A DNA stretch of 64,000 nucleotides, taken from assembly GCF_001879105.1 (NCBI RefSeq), contig NZ_MLCF01000002.1, positions 248,001-312,000 of the forward strand, given 5' to 3'. This DNA is from Mangrovactinospora gilvigrisea (GTDB lineage Bacteria; Actinomycetota; Actinomycetes; Streptomycetales; Streptomycetaceae). A program made the position numbers and the translations under genes. Shown here in pieces: positions 37,535 through 46,237 of the stretch. Within the stretch, counting starts at the first letter, position 1. Every line of letters begins with the position of its first letter. The notes beneath the pieces are model-generated. The model saw only the letters and a program-made list of their open reading frames with translations, searched no databases and had not been told where the DNA came from.

Positions 37535-38157
37535 GGGCTGACACGGGGCGGAGTGCGGACGGAGAGGCGACGTGGCGGCCGGTCCACCGTCCCGGGGGTG
37601 CTCGAATCCTCAGGTTTGGTGCGCAAGGAGCGGCCGATTCTGCGCAGCGTGGACGAGCTGCACCTGACGCACGTTCCGATGCGGGCGCCACTGTAGTGCG
37701 AACCGATCGCTTCGGGAAGATCGATCACAAGGATCCCGTCCTCCCGGGCGGTAACGGACGGCCATCCAGAGCTTGAGGTCCCTATCAGAGCAGTTAGATG
37801 GCCTGGATCAGGGCTGACCAACGAGGTAGCACCCGTGCGAGCAAAGCTTCATTTAGAGACGTTCGATCGACTCTGTTAGGAATCGATCGCCTACGTGAGG
37901 ACCAACCGTCGGGGCGGAACACCGATCCTGCTCCCCGGCGCACGGGTCGGAGCAGCCGATGCCGCTCGCTGTCATCGATCTCGTGGACCCGCACGCGCGC
38001 AGCACCCCGATGGCCCGTGGCCCGGTTGGCCGCTCCTGCTTCATCCGCCGGCTCGCCCCGGCCACCAAGGTCTTGGCGGACCGCCTGGGAGGCACAGCCG
38101 GTTGCGGTCGCCGTTCGACACGCACTCGAGCGGCCGCGGCGCGGCGCTCGCGGAGGC
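37535..38157. promoter_or_regulatory. Intergenic region upstream of the PL8 operon
   Basis: About 620 bases without a convincing gene. It must hold the promoter of the PL8 operon (minus strand). Clustered gatcg motifs occur at 37704-37727, and an inverted pair cgatcga (37864-37870) and tcgatcg (37883-37889) may be an operator. Nothing else was recognised. Confidence 0.45.
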
Positions 38158-39168
38158 TCAGGCGGTGCGGGAGAGCTGGGCCTCGTGGACCGGGTGGTGG
38201 AACGGTCGGCCGAGTGCGAGGCGCTCCACTTCGTCGATTGCCGAATCCGCCATGCGTGCCAGCTCGTTGCCGACCGACCCGGCAATGTGCGGAGTCACAA
38301 GCGCATTGGGCAGCTCATACAGGGGCGAGTCGGCGGGCAGCACCTCCGGCTCGGTGTGATCAAGCACGGCGTGCAACCGGCCGGCGACCAGTTCCGTGAC
38401 GAGGGCGTCGGTGTCGACTAGCGAACCGCGCGCCGTGTTGATCAGTGTGGCGCCATCCCGCATGCGTGCGAGCCGTGCCGCATCGAACAGCCCTCGGGTC
38501 TCCGGCAGAAGGGGAGCGTGCAGGCTCACCACGTCGCTGCGCTCGACCAGGTCGTCGAGGCCGACCAGGTCCGCACCGAGCTCCTTGGCCTCCGCGGTGC
38601 CAAGGAACGGATCGTGCACCAGCACCTGGACGTCGAACGGTTCGAGCAGCGCGATCACCCTCCGTCCGATGCGCGATGCCCCGACGATGCCGACGGTGCG
38701 GCGGTAGTTGCCCACATCGGGATGGCGTGCGGCCAGCTGCACCGCTGCCCGCTCGCTGCGGTAGGCATGGACGGCCGCGTGCACACGCTTGCCGGAGAAC
38801 AGGATTGCCGCCAGCGTGAACTCGGCGACCGGGATGGCGTTGGCGGCCGCTGCCGACGTCGCGGTGATACCGCGGCGCCAGGCCTCCGCCGTCATGTAGC
38901 TCTTGACGGATCCGGCGGCGTGGACAAGTACACGGAGCCGCGGCATCCGCTCCAGTGCCTGCCTGGTCAGCGGCGGGCAGCCCCAGCAGGAGAAGAGGAC
39001 TTCGGCATTCGCCAGGGCAGCAGCGGCGGCCGGGTCGGCGAAGTCCGTGACCAAAAGCTCCGGGTCGAGGTCCGCTACGCGGGCCAGCCGCTCCAGCTGC
39101 CTTGGACCCAGCAGGGACTGACGCACCCTCGGGTGCATGGCCAGCACGGTGGTGGGACGACGGTTCAT
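38158..39168 (-). CDS. D-isomer-specific 2-hydroxyacid dehydrogenase
   Basis: A 336-residue NAD-dependent oxidoreductase of the D-2-hydroxyacid dehydrogenase family. The Rossmann glycine motif is VGIVGASRIGRRV (about 158-170). Catalytic residues: Arg247 (NTARGSLVD), Glu275 (TEPEVLP) and His294 (PHIAGS). It interconverts 2-keto acids and D-2-hydroxy acids; members near polysaccharide loci may handle uronic-acid-derived keto acids, which is inference. GGGAG is close to the ATG at 39168. The gene is followed by no operon partner on its strand before 37516. Its promoter region contains a perfect inverted repeat (39357-39380). Confidence 0.9.
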   Translation of the reverse strand: MNRRPTTVLAMHPRVRQSLLGPRQLERLARVADLDPELLVTDFADPAAAAALANAEVLFSCWGCPPLTRQALERMPRLRVLVHAAGSVKSYMTAEAWRRGITATSAAAANAIPVAEFTLAAILFSGKRVHAAVHAYRSERAAVQLAARHPDVGNYRRTVGIVGASRIGRRVIALLEPFDVQVLVHDPFLGTAEAKELGADLVGLDDLVERSDVVSLHAPLLPETRGLFDAARLARMRDGATLINTARGSLVDTDALVTELVAGRLHAVLDHTEPEVLPADSPLYELPNALVTPHIAGSVGNELARMADSAIDEVERLALGRPFHHPVHEAQLSRTA

Positions 39169-39356
39169 ACGACGGCTCCCGCGGTGGGTTCCGGAGCGCG
39201 AGCTGCGCTGGAAGGAAAGACGAGGATCGGCGCAACAACGGGCACGGGCCGCCGGTGCCTCCTGTCTCAGGGGCTCGGGCGTCGGCCGTGGGCGAGCCGG
39301 AAGGAGTGCCTGCTGTTTCCCCGCATCATCTGCTCATAGGCGATCAAGGTCAAGAG

Positions 39357-39380
39357 CGATTGATCGACTTGCATCAATCG
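39357..39380. promoter_or_regulatory. Perfect inverted-repeat operator candidate
   Basis: The site is cgattgat, 8 bases, then atcaatcg: perfect 8-base arms in otherwise GC-rich DNA, about 190 bases upstream of the dehydrogenase ATG and downstream of the DeoR/LacI-type regulator gene. It is the most likely binding site of that regulator. The region 39169-39494 holds nothing else recognisable. Confidence 0.6.
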
Positions 39381-39494
39381 GTTGCAAGTCAGGGCGGGTC
39401 TGGCCGGGCTCCGTGCGCGAGCTGGGAGCCCGACCGCGGCCGGACCCGCAGCGGTGGGAGCGTGCCGGTAGGACGGGATGCTGCACCGGCCGGG

Positions 39495-40592
39495 TCAGGC
39501 GCCGCTGGACTCCCGCACGGTCAAGGTCGGGAGCAGCGTGACGTGCTGCCGTGCCGAGGGCGGGGCATCGGGGGAAGCGGGGCGGGTGATTCGCTCCACC
39601 AAGAGCCGCACGGCTGCCGCCCCGACCTCGCGGCGGGGCGGCTCGACGGCGCTGAGCGCAACGCCGGCCAGACTCACCAGGTCGGCCTCGTAGGACACGA
39701 GCGCAATGTCCTGGGGAATCCGCACTCCGCGCGATTGCAGGCGCTGGACCACGCCGATGGCGTCCTCGTCGTTGTGCACGACGGCTGCGGTGACCTGACC
39801 CTTCACGAGTGCGGCGGACAGCTCTTCCACGGCGACATCGAGGCCTTTTGGCTCTCCGGGCGGGTCCATGGCGATGGGGGCGAGCGGCGACTCCGCACCG
39901 AGCTCCTCAAGCGCGGCGGCGAATCCCTCGTGCACCTGGGGGGAGGTGACGCTCTCCCTCGCCAGCAGGGCGATCTTGCGATGTCCGAGTCCCCACAGGT
40001 GGTCGACGGCTGATGCGGTGCCCCTCAGGTGGTCCGAGCGCACCTCGTCAAACCGCTCCAGCAGGGGGCCCCGTGGGATGCGCCGTTCGACGACGACGGT
40101 GGGCACCTCGAGGGTCAGCAGCCACTCGACCTGCTCGGGGGTCGGGACCCCTCGGCCCCAGCTGGGTACGATCAGGAGCCCGTCGATGCCGTCGCTCAGC
40201 ATCCTGGCGACCTGGGCGCAGTCCTCGTCGGGCAGGTAGTGCGAGATGCCGAGGATCAGGCGGGCACCCCGCTCCGCCGCGGCATCCTGTGCGCCGCGGA
40301 CCAGTTCAGGAGAGTACAGGCGTGTGCCGGGGACGATGATGCCGAGGACGAGGCCACTGCCGCCGTCAGGAGTTGACCGTCCGGCGGAGGCCGGGGCCGG
40401 ATGGTCGTCCTGGGGCAGGACCGCACCGTGCAGACGGCGCAGTCGGCCAGCTTGGGCGAGCGTCTCGACGTCCCTGCGCGCGGTCACCGTGGAGACGCCC
40501 AGTTCCTCCGCGAGCTCCGCGATGCGCAGGCTCCCCCGTTCCCGGACCAGCGCGAGCACACGCTCCCGCCGCTCGTCCACGCTCAGTCGCAT
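39495..40592 (-). CDS. DeoR-HTH / LacI-type sugar-binding transcriptional regulator
   Basis: A 365-residue regulator from the ATG at 40592 (GGGGAGG 6 bases upstream; the frame is open to 40946 but earlier codons are not coding-like). Residues 1-60 are a DeoR-type winged HTH (RRERVLALVRERGSLRIAE, then TARRDVETLAQAGRL). Residues 85-365 are a periplasmic-binding-protein-like effector domain as in LacI/GalR proteins (GIIVPGTRLYSPELVRGAQ, DGIDGLLIVPSW, AAVVHNDEDAIGVVQRLQ). It should sense a sugar or sugar acid and repress nearby genes. An operator candidate lies at 39357-39380, and another imperfect palindrome lies in its own upstream region (40637-40660). Confidence 0.88.
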   Translation of the reverse strand: MRLSVDERRERVLALVRERGSLRIAELAEELGVSTVTARRDVETLAQAGRLRRLHGAVLPQDDHPAPASAGRSTPDGGSGLVLGIIVPGTRLYSPELVRGAQDAAAERGARLILGISHYLPDEDCAQVARMLSDGIDGLLIVPSWGRGVPTPEQVEWLLTLEVPTVVVERRIPRGPLLERFDEVRSDHLRGTASAVDHLWGLGHRKIALLARESVTSPQVHEGFAAALEELGAESPLAPIAMDPPGEPKGLDVAVEELSAALVKGQVTAAVVHNDEDAIGVVQRLQSRGVRIPQDIALVSYEADLVSLAGVALSAVEPPRREVGAAAVRLLVERITRPASPDAPPSARQHVTLLPTLTVRESSGA

Positions 40593-40636
40593 CCGGGCCT
40601 CCCCTGGCGTTCCCCTGCTGGGAGGGACAACCCTAC

Positions 40637-40660
40637 TGTGCGATTGAGCGTTTGCGCACA
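40637..40660. promoter_or_regulatory. Palindrome upstream of the DeoR/LacI-type regulator
   Basis: tgtgcg (40637-40642) and cgcaca (40655-40660) are inverted with a 12-base spacer containing attgagcg. It lies 45 bases before the regulator ATG, a good place for autoregulation. The remaining intergenic DNA to 41084 shows no gene. Confidence 0.4.
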
Positions 40661-41084
40661 TGGTCCTGGCCTCGGCCTGTGACAGCAACCGGGGCCTGCC
40701 GTGGATGGCGCGCGACCTGCCTTCGCGCGACTGCGGCGGCTGGTGCGGTGCCGATCCGGAATCACGCCACAAGGCGGGGCGTCGTGCGCTTCCTGCCTGG
40801 GTGACCTCGACATCGGGCTGCGACCGGGTGGACGGGGACAGCACGGACAGTCGACCGGCAAGCAGAGCGCCTGATCGTCGGCTCGGTGCGAGCCGATCTG
40901 CCGCAACGGGCTCCGACGTGGGCCTGTCGTGCTGGTCGGCCGTCACGGGATCCGGTCAGCGGCAACCCAGCAGGCCGCACTGGTCTCGCCAGGCGCGGCG
41001 CCGTTTCTCGGCGGGCTGGAGGCAAGTGGGGGCAGGTGGCGGCGGCGCAGGGTGGGGGGGCGGAACAGGGGCCGGGCGCGGGTG

Positions 41085-42563
41085 CTAGGCGGAGCCAGTC
41101 CTGGTGAAGTCGCCGGGCTTGTACTTCCGGTCGAAGAAGGCCTGCTCCGGGCCGTACCAGCGAATCAGGGAGAACCAGCCGCGGCCGGGCACGGTCTTGA
41201 TCCAGTTGGCGGCGTCCTCCGGCCGCTCCGGGCCGATGTGGATCGTGATCGACTTGTCGTCGTTGAAGGCGATGGCGTTCATGCCATTGAGCGAGGAGAA
41301 GGTCTGCCCGTCGGCGTCGACCTCGGCGGCCGTCTCCGCGTCGTACAGCGTCAGCGACCAGAACAGCTTCGCCGGCGGGTCTGCCGGCAGGTCGATGCGG
41401 TAGGTGTGCTCACCGGTCAAAAGGTCGCCGGCGGCATCGCGGTAGCAGGCGGCGTACTTGGCGCCGAACCCGACGACCGAGCTGATCATGCCGGTGCTGA
41501 TGGAGTAGTGGTTGACGAACATGTGCGCCTTGGCGTTCACATCGGTGTGGCCGGCGGCGCGGGTGCGGAACTCCTCGTCCAGCAGGGTGTGCCAGAAGTC
41601 GTCGGGGGCGGTCTTGGCGTGCGCCACCCAATGGCGGTCTTCCCACCACAGGGCGTCCGGTTCGGCGTCGAAGCCGGAGGCGATCGTCTTCGCGCTCTTC
41701 CACGCCGTCTGCGCGGCCGCCTGCAGGAGCTGCTGCTGGCGGGGGTCGGGGGCGAATGTGGTGCCCTTGGCGATGCCCAGAGCCGCAAGGACGCCGTGCA
41801 TGTACGGGTCGACACCGTCGATCCGGTCCGCTTGGACGAAGGCGTTCAGGGTGTCGTAGAAGGTGGCGTCGCGAGGGAACAGGGCGTTCGCGGGGACCTC
41901 CGAGGCGTGCGCGAAGCGCATCGGCTCCGCCTCGCCGGAGAGCGGGTGCAGGCGGATGCCCTCGATGGAGGCGACACCGGGCGCCAGGTCGTCGACGGAG
42001 GAGAAGAAGCCCCGCAGCAGGAAGTAGATGTTGTTCGTACGGGAGCGGTAGACGAAGTACTCCTCCCACGCGCCCTCGGTCTCCGGCTCCGCCCCGTCGG
42101 GGACGATCAGGTAGCGGCCGCCCTTGCCGTGGTCGGGCCCGGGCAGACCGATGTCGCCGAGGTACTGCACGCCGCCGATCAGCGGTCCGGTCAGGGGCCG
42201 GTGCCAGAAGTCGTCGACCAGGCCCTGGATGCCGGGCGCGGCCTCGACCACCAGCGGCCCGGTCTCGGCGAGGTTGGCGAACGCCATGCCGTAGATGACG
42301 TCGCAGTTCGGCGTCGTGATCAGGGTGCGGGGCTTCAGGCGCTGCTCGAACACCGCCATCACGGAGTAGCCGCGGCCGAAGGCCTCCCCGAGGCCGTCGC
42401 GCATCGCGCAGGCGTTGACCGCCGGCAGCGCCCACAGGTAGGCCTGCACCGCCCGCTGGAAATACAGCTCGTCCGTCAGCGTACGCGCGGTCACGTCGGT
42501 GGGCTGCCCACCGTCGAAGGGCAGGGACGCCAGTTCCTGGTAGCGGTCGGCTTCGGTGGACAT
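41085..42563 (-). CDS. DUF1254/DUF1214 domain protein
   Basis: A 492-residue protein. The ATG at 42563 has GAGGTG about 10 bases upstream; a GTG at 42584 is an alternative. Residues 35-230 match DUF1254 (AVQAYLWALPAVNACAMRDG, TPNCDVIYGMAFANLAETGP). The C-terminal 110 residues match DUF1214 (LFWSLTLYDAETAAEV, TVPGRGWFSLIRWYGPEQAF). No signal peptide is seen, though many relatives are exported. The biochemical role of the family is unknown. A decayed copy of the C-terminus lies at 2451-2573. It is a single-gene unit downstream of an AT-rich promoter region. Confidence 0.9.
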   Translation of the reverse strand: MSTEADRYQELASLPFDGGQPTDVTARTLTDELYFQRAVQAYLWALPAVNACAMRDGLGEAFGRGYSVMAVFEQRLKPRTLITTPNCDVIYGMAFANLAETGPLVVEAAPGIQGLVDDFWHRPLTGPLIGGVQYLGDIGLPGPDHGKGGRYLIVPDGAEPETEGAWEEYFVYRSRTNNIYFLLRGFFSSVDDLAPGVASIEGIRLHPLSGEAEPMRFAHASEVPANALFPRDATFYDTLNAFVQADRIDGVDPYMHGVLAALGIAKGTTFAPDPRQQQLLQAAAQTAWKSAKTIASGFDAEPDALWWEDRHWVAHAKTAPDDFWHTLLDEEFRTRAAGHTDVNAKAHMFVNHYSISTGMISSVVGFGAKYAACYRDAAGDLLTGEHTYRIDLPADPPAKLFWSLTLYDAETAAEVDADGQTFSSLNGMNAIAFNDDKSITIHIGPERPEDAANWIKTVPGRGWFSLIRWYGPEQAFFDRKYKPGDFTRTGSA

Positions 42564-42594
42564 CGGTGAGGCACCTCGCGTCACGAGTTACGGT

Positions 42595-42655
42595 GAGTCA
42601 GAAACATATCAAATAGCACTCTATAGTTATTTAGTCCTATATCTGACGCCATGAA
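42595..42655 (-). promoter_or_regulatory. AT-rich promoter/operator region of the DUF1254 gene
   Basis: About 60 bases of very low GC content stand out in this high-GC DNA. They include caaatagcactctatagtta and outer arms gtcaga/tctgac (about 42598 and 42641). The position, 35-90 bases upstream of the start, fits a promoter with an operator. The regulator is not known. Confidence 0.5.
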
Positions 42656-43177
42656 AGATCGTGTCGGGTCGCTGTATCGATGAAGGCTCCTGACCGGACC
42701 ACCGAGGTTGCCTTGAGCTGGCAGTCGCGGCGTCGTGAGCGGCAGCGGTAGCCGCCACAGCGTTGTCTCGGCGACCACCACCGCGGCGGCTGCAGGTCTC
42801 CCGCGTGTCGCAGGAGGTCATGTCCCTTGGCCTTGGTTGCGGAATCCGGCGGGGCCGGATCTGTCGGCACTACGCCACCCGACAAGCGCACCCCGTTCGG
42901 CCTCGGGCAGCCGATGCAGGGATGTGCCGTTTACGTGCGGGCGAGTGCGATCGCGGAGAGCGCGGCAACCCGCTCCGGAACCGGCGCGCCGGAGCAACCA
43001 TGGCGCCTGACGCGATCAGCTGCGAGGTCGCGATCCTGACCGGGCCCGGCCGCTGACCAAGGTCGGCCACAGGTGCGCACCTCGAGCCTCCTGTCGCAGC
43101 CCTACCAGCAGTCATCCATATCGGTGTCCGCCTCATGGCGTCGAACCGGCTGCCGCCGAAGCGACTTGAGAGACATT

Positions 43178-43190
43178 TTGGTCTAGACCT
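43178..43190 (+). promoter_or_regulatory. dre-like palindrome (DasR/GntR-type operator) before the GH85 gene
   Basis: The sequence ttggtctagacct contains the 10-base palindrome ggtctagacc, the centre of the DasR-responsive element known in Streptomyces (AGTGGTCTAGACCACT). It lies 60 bases before the ATG of a gene for an enzyme that releases GlcNAc-containing glycans, exactly the type of gene DasR controls. The outer bases match only partly. The rest of 42656-43177 holds nothing recognised. Confidence 0.7.
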
Positions 43191-43248
43191 CCGATGTCCG
43201 TGCTGACTAAGTTGGGCGCTTCCCGCTCCGTGGACCACTGGAGACCAG

Positions 43249-45462
43249 ATGGACGCTCCGCAGCCACCCCGCCATCCGTTCACCGTCAGCCGCAGAAGCT
43301 TCCTGGCCGCGGCTGGCGTCTCGCTTGCCGCCACCGCCGCACCGATGAGCCGCGCCGCCGCGGCCGCTGACGCCCCGTCCGCGGGCCCTGCGGACGCGGC
43401 GTCGGCCCCGGTATTCCCGCCGGCCCTCACCGTCCTGCAGCCCAAGACGACCGCCACCGTCCAGCAACTGCTCGACTACGATCCCGCGGCCGACCCCTTC
43501 GCCCGCTATCTGCGCAGCCGGGTGCCGCTCGCCCACCGCGCCGACACCGACCGCGCCACCCAGGCCGACCCCGCGCTGGACCCGCGCACCCGGGTCATCA
43601 ACCTCGACTTCTTCTACGGCGAGTCGGTGGCCGGCTCGCCGAGCGTCCGCACCACCCGCTACGGCTTCGACCAGCACCCGTTCATCAGCCGCTTCCAGCA
43701 GTACACGGACATCCGCTGCGGCTGGTCGAGCACCGGCAACCTGCCCAACCCCGGTTACGTCGACGCCGCGCACCGCAACGGGGCCCTGGCCGTCGGCACC
43801 GTCTTCCAGCCCTACTTCTCCGCGACCTCCGGCGGCGACCCGGACTTCCTCGCCCAGGACGCGGACGGCTCGTACCGGGTCGGCGACAAACTCGTCGACC
43901 TCGCCGCCTACTTCGGCTTCGACGGCTACTTCCTCAACATCGAGGGCATGACGATCACCGACGGCCAGGCCGCCGACCTCGCCGCGATGCTCGACGCCAT
44001 GCACGCCCGGGCCCGCGCCAAGAACCTGCCCGCCTTCCACCTGCAGATCTACGACGCCCTGTGGACCGACGGCACCGGCGAGTACGAGAACCGGGTCGAC
44101 GAGCACAACATCGGCTGGATCAAGCCGGGCCACCTCGCCGACAGCATCTTCGTCAACTACGCCTGGCCCAAGAACATCCCCGCGACCTCCTCCTACCACC
44201 ACGACGCCGACTACGTCACGCCCTCGGTCGCGCTGGCCAGGGAGCACGGCCTCGACCCGTTCGAGACCGTCTACTTCGGCCTGGACATCCAGGAGGAGAA
44301 CGACGGACGGCATCTGAACGCGCTGGACTCCTTCGCCGGCGAAGTGGTGCCGCTCAACGGCGACGGCGAGGCGGTGGCGAGCCTGGCGCTGTTCGTCCCG
44401 TCGTCGCGGATCGCACAGCGCACCCGCGCCCAGCTCGGCGGCGAGGCGACCGACCCGGCCGTCCTCCGCCCGGCGCTGGACGCCGCCGACCGCAGGTTCT
44501 GGTCGGGCGCGGCCGGCAACCCCGCGGTGCCGGCCGTCCCCGTCGACCCCACCCCCGTCGAGGCCGCGGCGGTCGACTACGTGCCGGCCTACGGCATGGC
44601 CGACTTCGTCCCGGAGCGCTCGGTGATCGGCGACGTGCCGTTCACCACCCGCTTCAACACCGGCCAGGGCGACGGCTTCCGCCTCGCCGGCGCCGCCGCC
44701 GGCACACGCAGCTGGTACCACATCGGCATCCAGGACGTGCTGCCCAGCTGGCAGTGGTGGACCCGGGACGCGAGGAGCGGGGAGACCGGCGCCGCCGGGC
44801 TGCTGGCCGCCGACTACGAGGCCGGCGCGGCCTGGGACGGCGGCTCCTGCCTGCGGATCGAGGGCACGCTGGGCGGATCGCGCGCCACCGAGGTGCGGCT
44901 GTACCGCACGGCGGTGGACGCCGGCCGCCCGCTTCAGCTGTCGCTGCTGGTGCAGGACGTCACCCGGGGTGCGGGGGCCCGGCTGCGGTGCGGCCTCTCC
45001 TACGGCGATGCGCCCGGGCGCACCGAGTGGCTGAGCCCGGCCGGGGCGGCGGTGGACGCCGGCAACGGCTGGCGGCGCGTCACCTTCCGCCCCCGGCCGC
45101 GGCCCGGGGCGCTGGTCACGGCGCTGTCGGTGGGCGCGTTCGGGACGGGGGCGGCGGCGGACTACGCGGTGCGGATCGGCGAACTGCGCATGCTGGACGG
45201 CGCGCTGGGCCGCCCGCCGGCGCGCCCGTCGGGCTTCCGCGTGGACGCCTCCACGGCGGAGGCGGTCGGGCTGGTCTGGGACGGCGCGGCGTCCGGCGTC
45301 TGGTACTACGACGTCCGCACGGTGGCGGCGAAGCCGCGGTGGCTGGGCCGCATCAGCGGCGACGCGGTCGTCGTCGAGGCCCTCCCGTCGAGCACGAGGC
45401 TGGCGCTGGTCGCCGTGGGCTTCAACGGCGCGGAAAGCGCGCCCGCGATCTTGACGGTCTGA
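43249..45462 (+). CDS. Secreted GH85 endo-beta-N-acetylglucosaminidase
   Basis: A 737-residue secreted enzyme. The ATG at 43249 follows GGAGACC. TAT signal SRRSFLAAAGVSLAATA. Residues 110-420 form the GH85 TIM barrel: TRVINLDFFYGES, then GFDGYFLNIEG with Asn230 and Glu232 as the substrate-assisted catalytic pair, and ADSIFVNYAWPKN. Residues 450-640 are a beta-sandwich typical of the family and the last 90 a fibronectin-like domain. GH85 enzymes cut between the two GlcNAc residues of N-glycans, releasing the glycan. The dre-like site upstream suggests induction by GlcNAc-6-phosphate through DasR. No GlcNAc transporter is adjacent. Confidence 0.93.
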   Translation: MDAPQPPRHPFTVSRRSFLAAAGVSLAATAAPMSRAAAAADAPSAGPADAASAPVFPPALTVLQPKTTATVQQLLDYDPAADPFARYLRSRVPLAHRADTDRATQADPALDPRTRVINLDFFYGESVAGSPSVRTTRYGFDQHPFISRFQQYTDIRCGWSSTGNLPNPGYVDAAHRNGALAVGTVFQPYFSATSGGDPDFLAQDADGSYRVGDKLVDLAAYFGFDGYFLNIEGMTITDGQAADLAAMLDAMHARARAKNLPAFHLQIYDALWTDGTGEYENRVDEHNIGWIKPGHLADSIFVNYAWPKNIPATSSYHHDADYVTPSVALAREHGLDPFETVYFGLDIQEENDGRHLNALDSFAGEVVPLNGDGEAVASLALFVPSSRIAQRTRAQLGGEATDPAVLRPALDAADRRFWSGAAGNPAVPAVPVDPTPVEAAAVDYVPAYGMADFVPERSVIGDVPFTTRFNTGQGDGFRLAGAAAGTRSWYHIGIQDVLPSWQWWTRDARSGETGAAGLLAADYEAGAAWDGGSCLRIEGTLGGSRATEVRLYRTAVDAGRPLQLSLLVQDVTRGAGARLRCGLSYGDAPGRTEWLSPAGAAVDAGNGWRRVTFRPRPRPGALVTALSVGAFGTGAAADYAVRIGELRMLDGALGRPPARPSGFRVDASTAEAVGLVWDGAASGVWYYDVRTVAAKPRWLGRISGDAVVVEALPSSTRLALVAVGFNGAESAPAILTV

Positions 45463-45697
45463 CGAACGTGGGCGCGGGGCTCCTGCCGAGTGACGGGCCG
45501 CCGGTGCTCACGCACGCGCGGTGGAGCCGCAGCCTGGAAGGTCGCCGCGCACCGGCGGGGTGCCGGCCGAGCGGCATGCCAAGGGTGGGCGCCGTGGCGC
45601 CGCCCGTGGGCCCAGCTGGTTGTGGCGTCGATGATGGTGCCGGGTCCGCGACGCCCGAATCGTCGTTGGTGCCGAACCTGATCGGCAGGAGCACCCG

Positions 45698-46000
45698 GGC
45701 CGGGTACCAGTTGGTGCGCCTGCCAACGACTTCCAGCTCCGGGTTCGCCGTCCGGCGCAGCTGACCGGGCGTCGGCTGCAGGGGCAGCCTGGTGACCTTC
45801 ACCACCAGGCTGCCGCTGTGCGCTTCGACGGATGATGCTGCCTCCCAGCAGCTGAGCGGCGCATGCCTGAGGCACCGGCTTGGCCCGAGCGGCCAGCACC
45901 TTGTCACGGGCTGCCTCGAGCGCGCTCGCGATCAACAGCACTACGGCCGAGACGTCGACCAGCGTCAGCCCGCGGAAACCGAGCCCAAGACGCGAACCGG
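45698..46000 (-). pseudogene. Remnant of a DUF389 membrane protein
   Basis: Two minus-strand frames match the C-terminal half of the intact DUF389 protein at 24446-25504. One (about 45992-45867) reads FRGLTLVDVSAVVLLIASAL, then AARDKVLAARAKPVPQA; the intact protein has FRGWTLAAVSAVVLLIATPL and SLAARAKPVAEQWAA. The other (about 45832-45698) reads SVEAHSGSLVVKVTRLPLQP and VVGRRTNWYPA, matching SVDAHNGTVVVGVLGLPPQP and LVGGRTHWCPA. A frameshift separates them and the N-terminal half is gone. Confidence 0.8.
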
Positions 46001-46237
46001 GCAGCGCCGCCTCCCCCAGCTTCAGCTTTCTCGGCGACAAGGTCGACCATCGGCCCAACAGCACCCAGCGCACTCTCTGATCCCCTACGACAGGACGCCA
46101 GTCCCGGGTTGTATGCCATCCGCCCCCACCCGGACCGGCACGTGTCATTCCTCCAGCGCGACTGCTGTCCTGGGCCCGCAGTGCTTGACCCCGGGTTGGT
46201 GGCGCGTGCGCAGGGGCCCGGGTGCGAGGCCCTCGGG

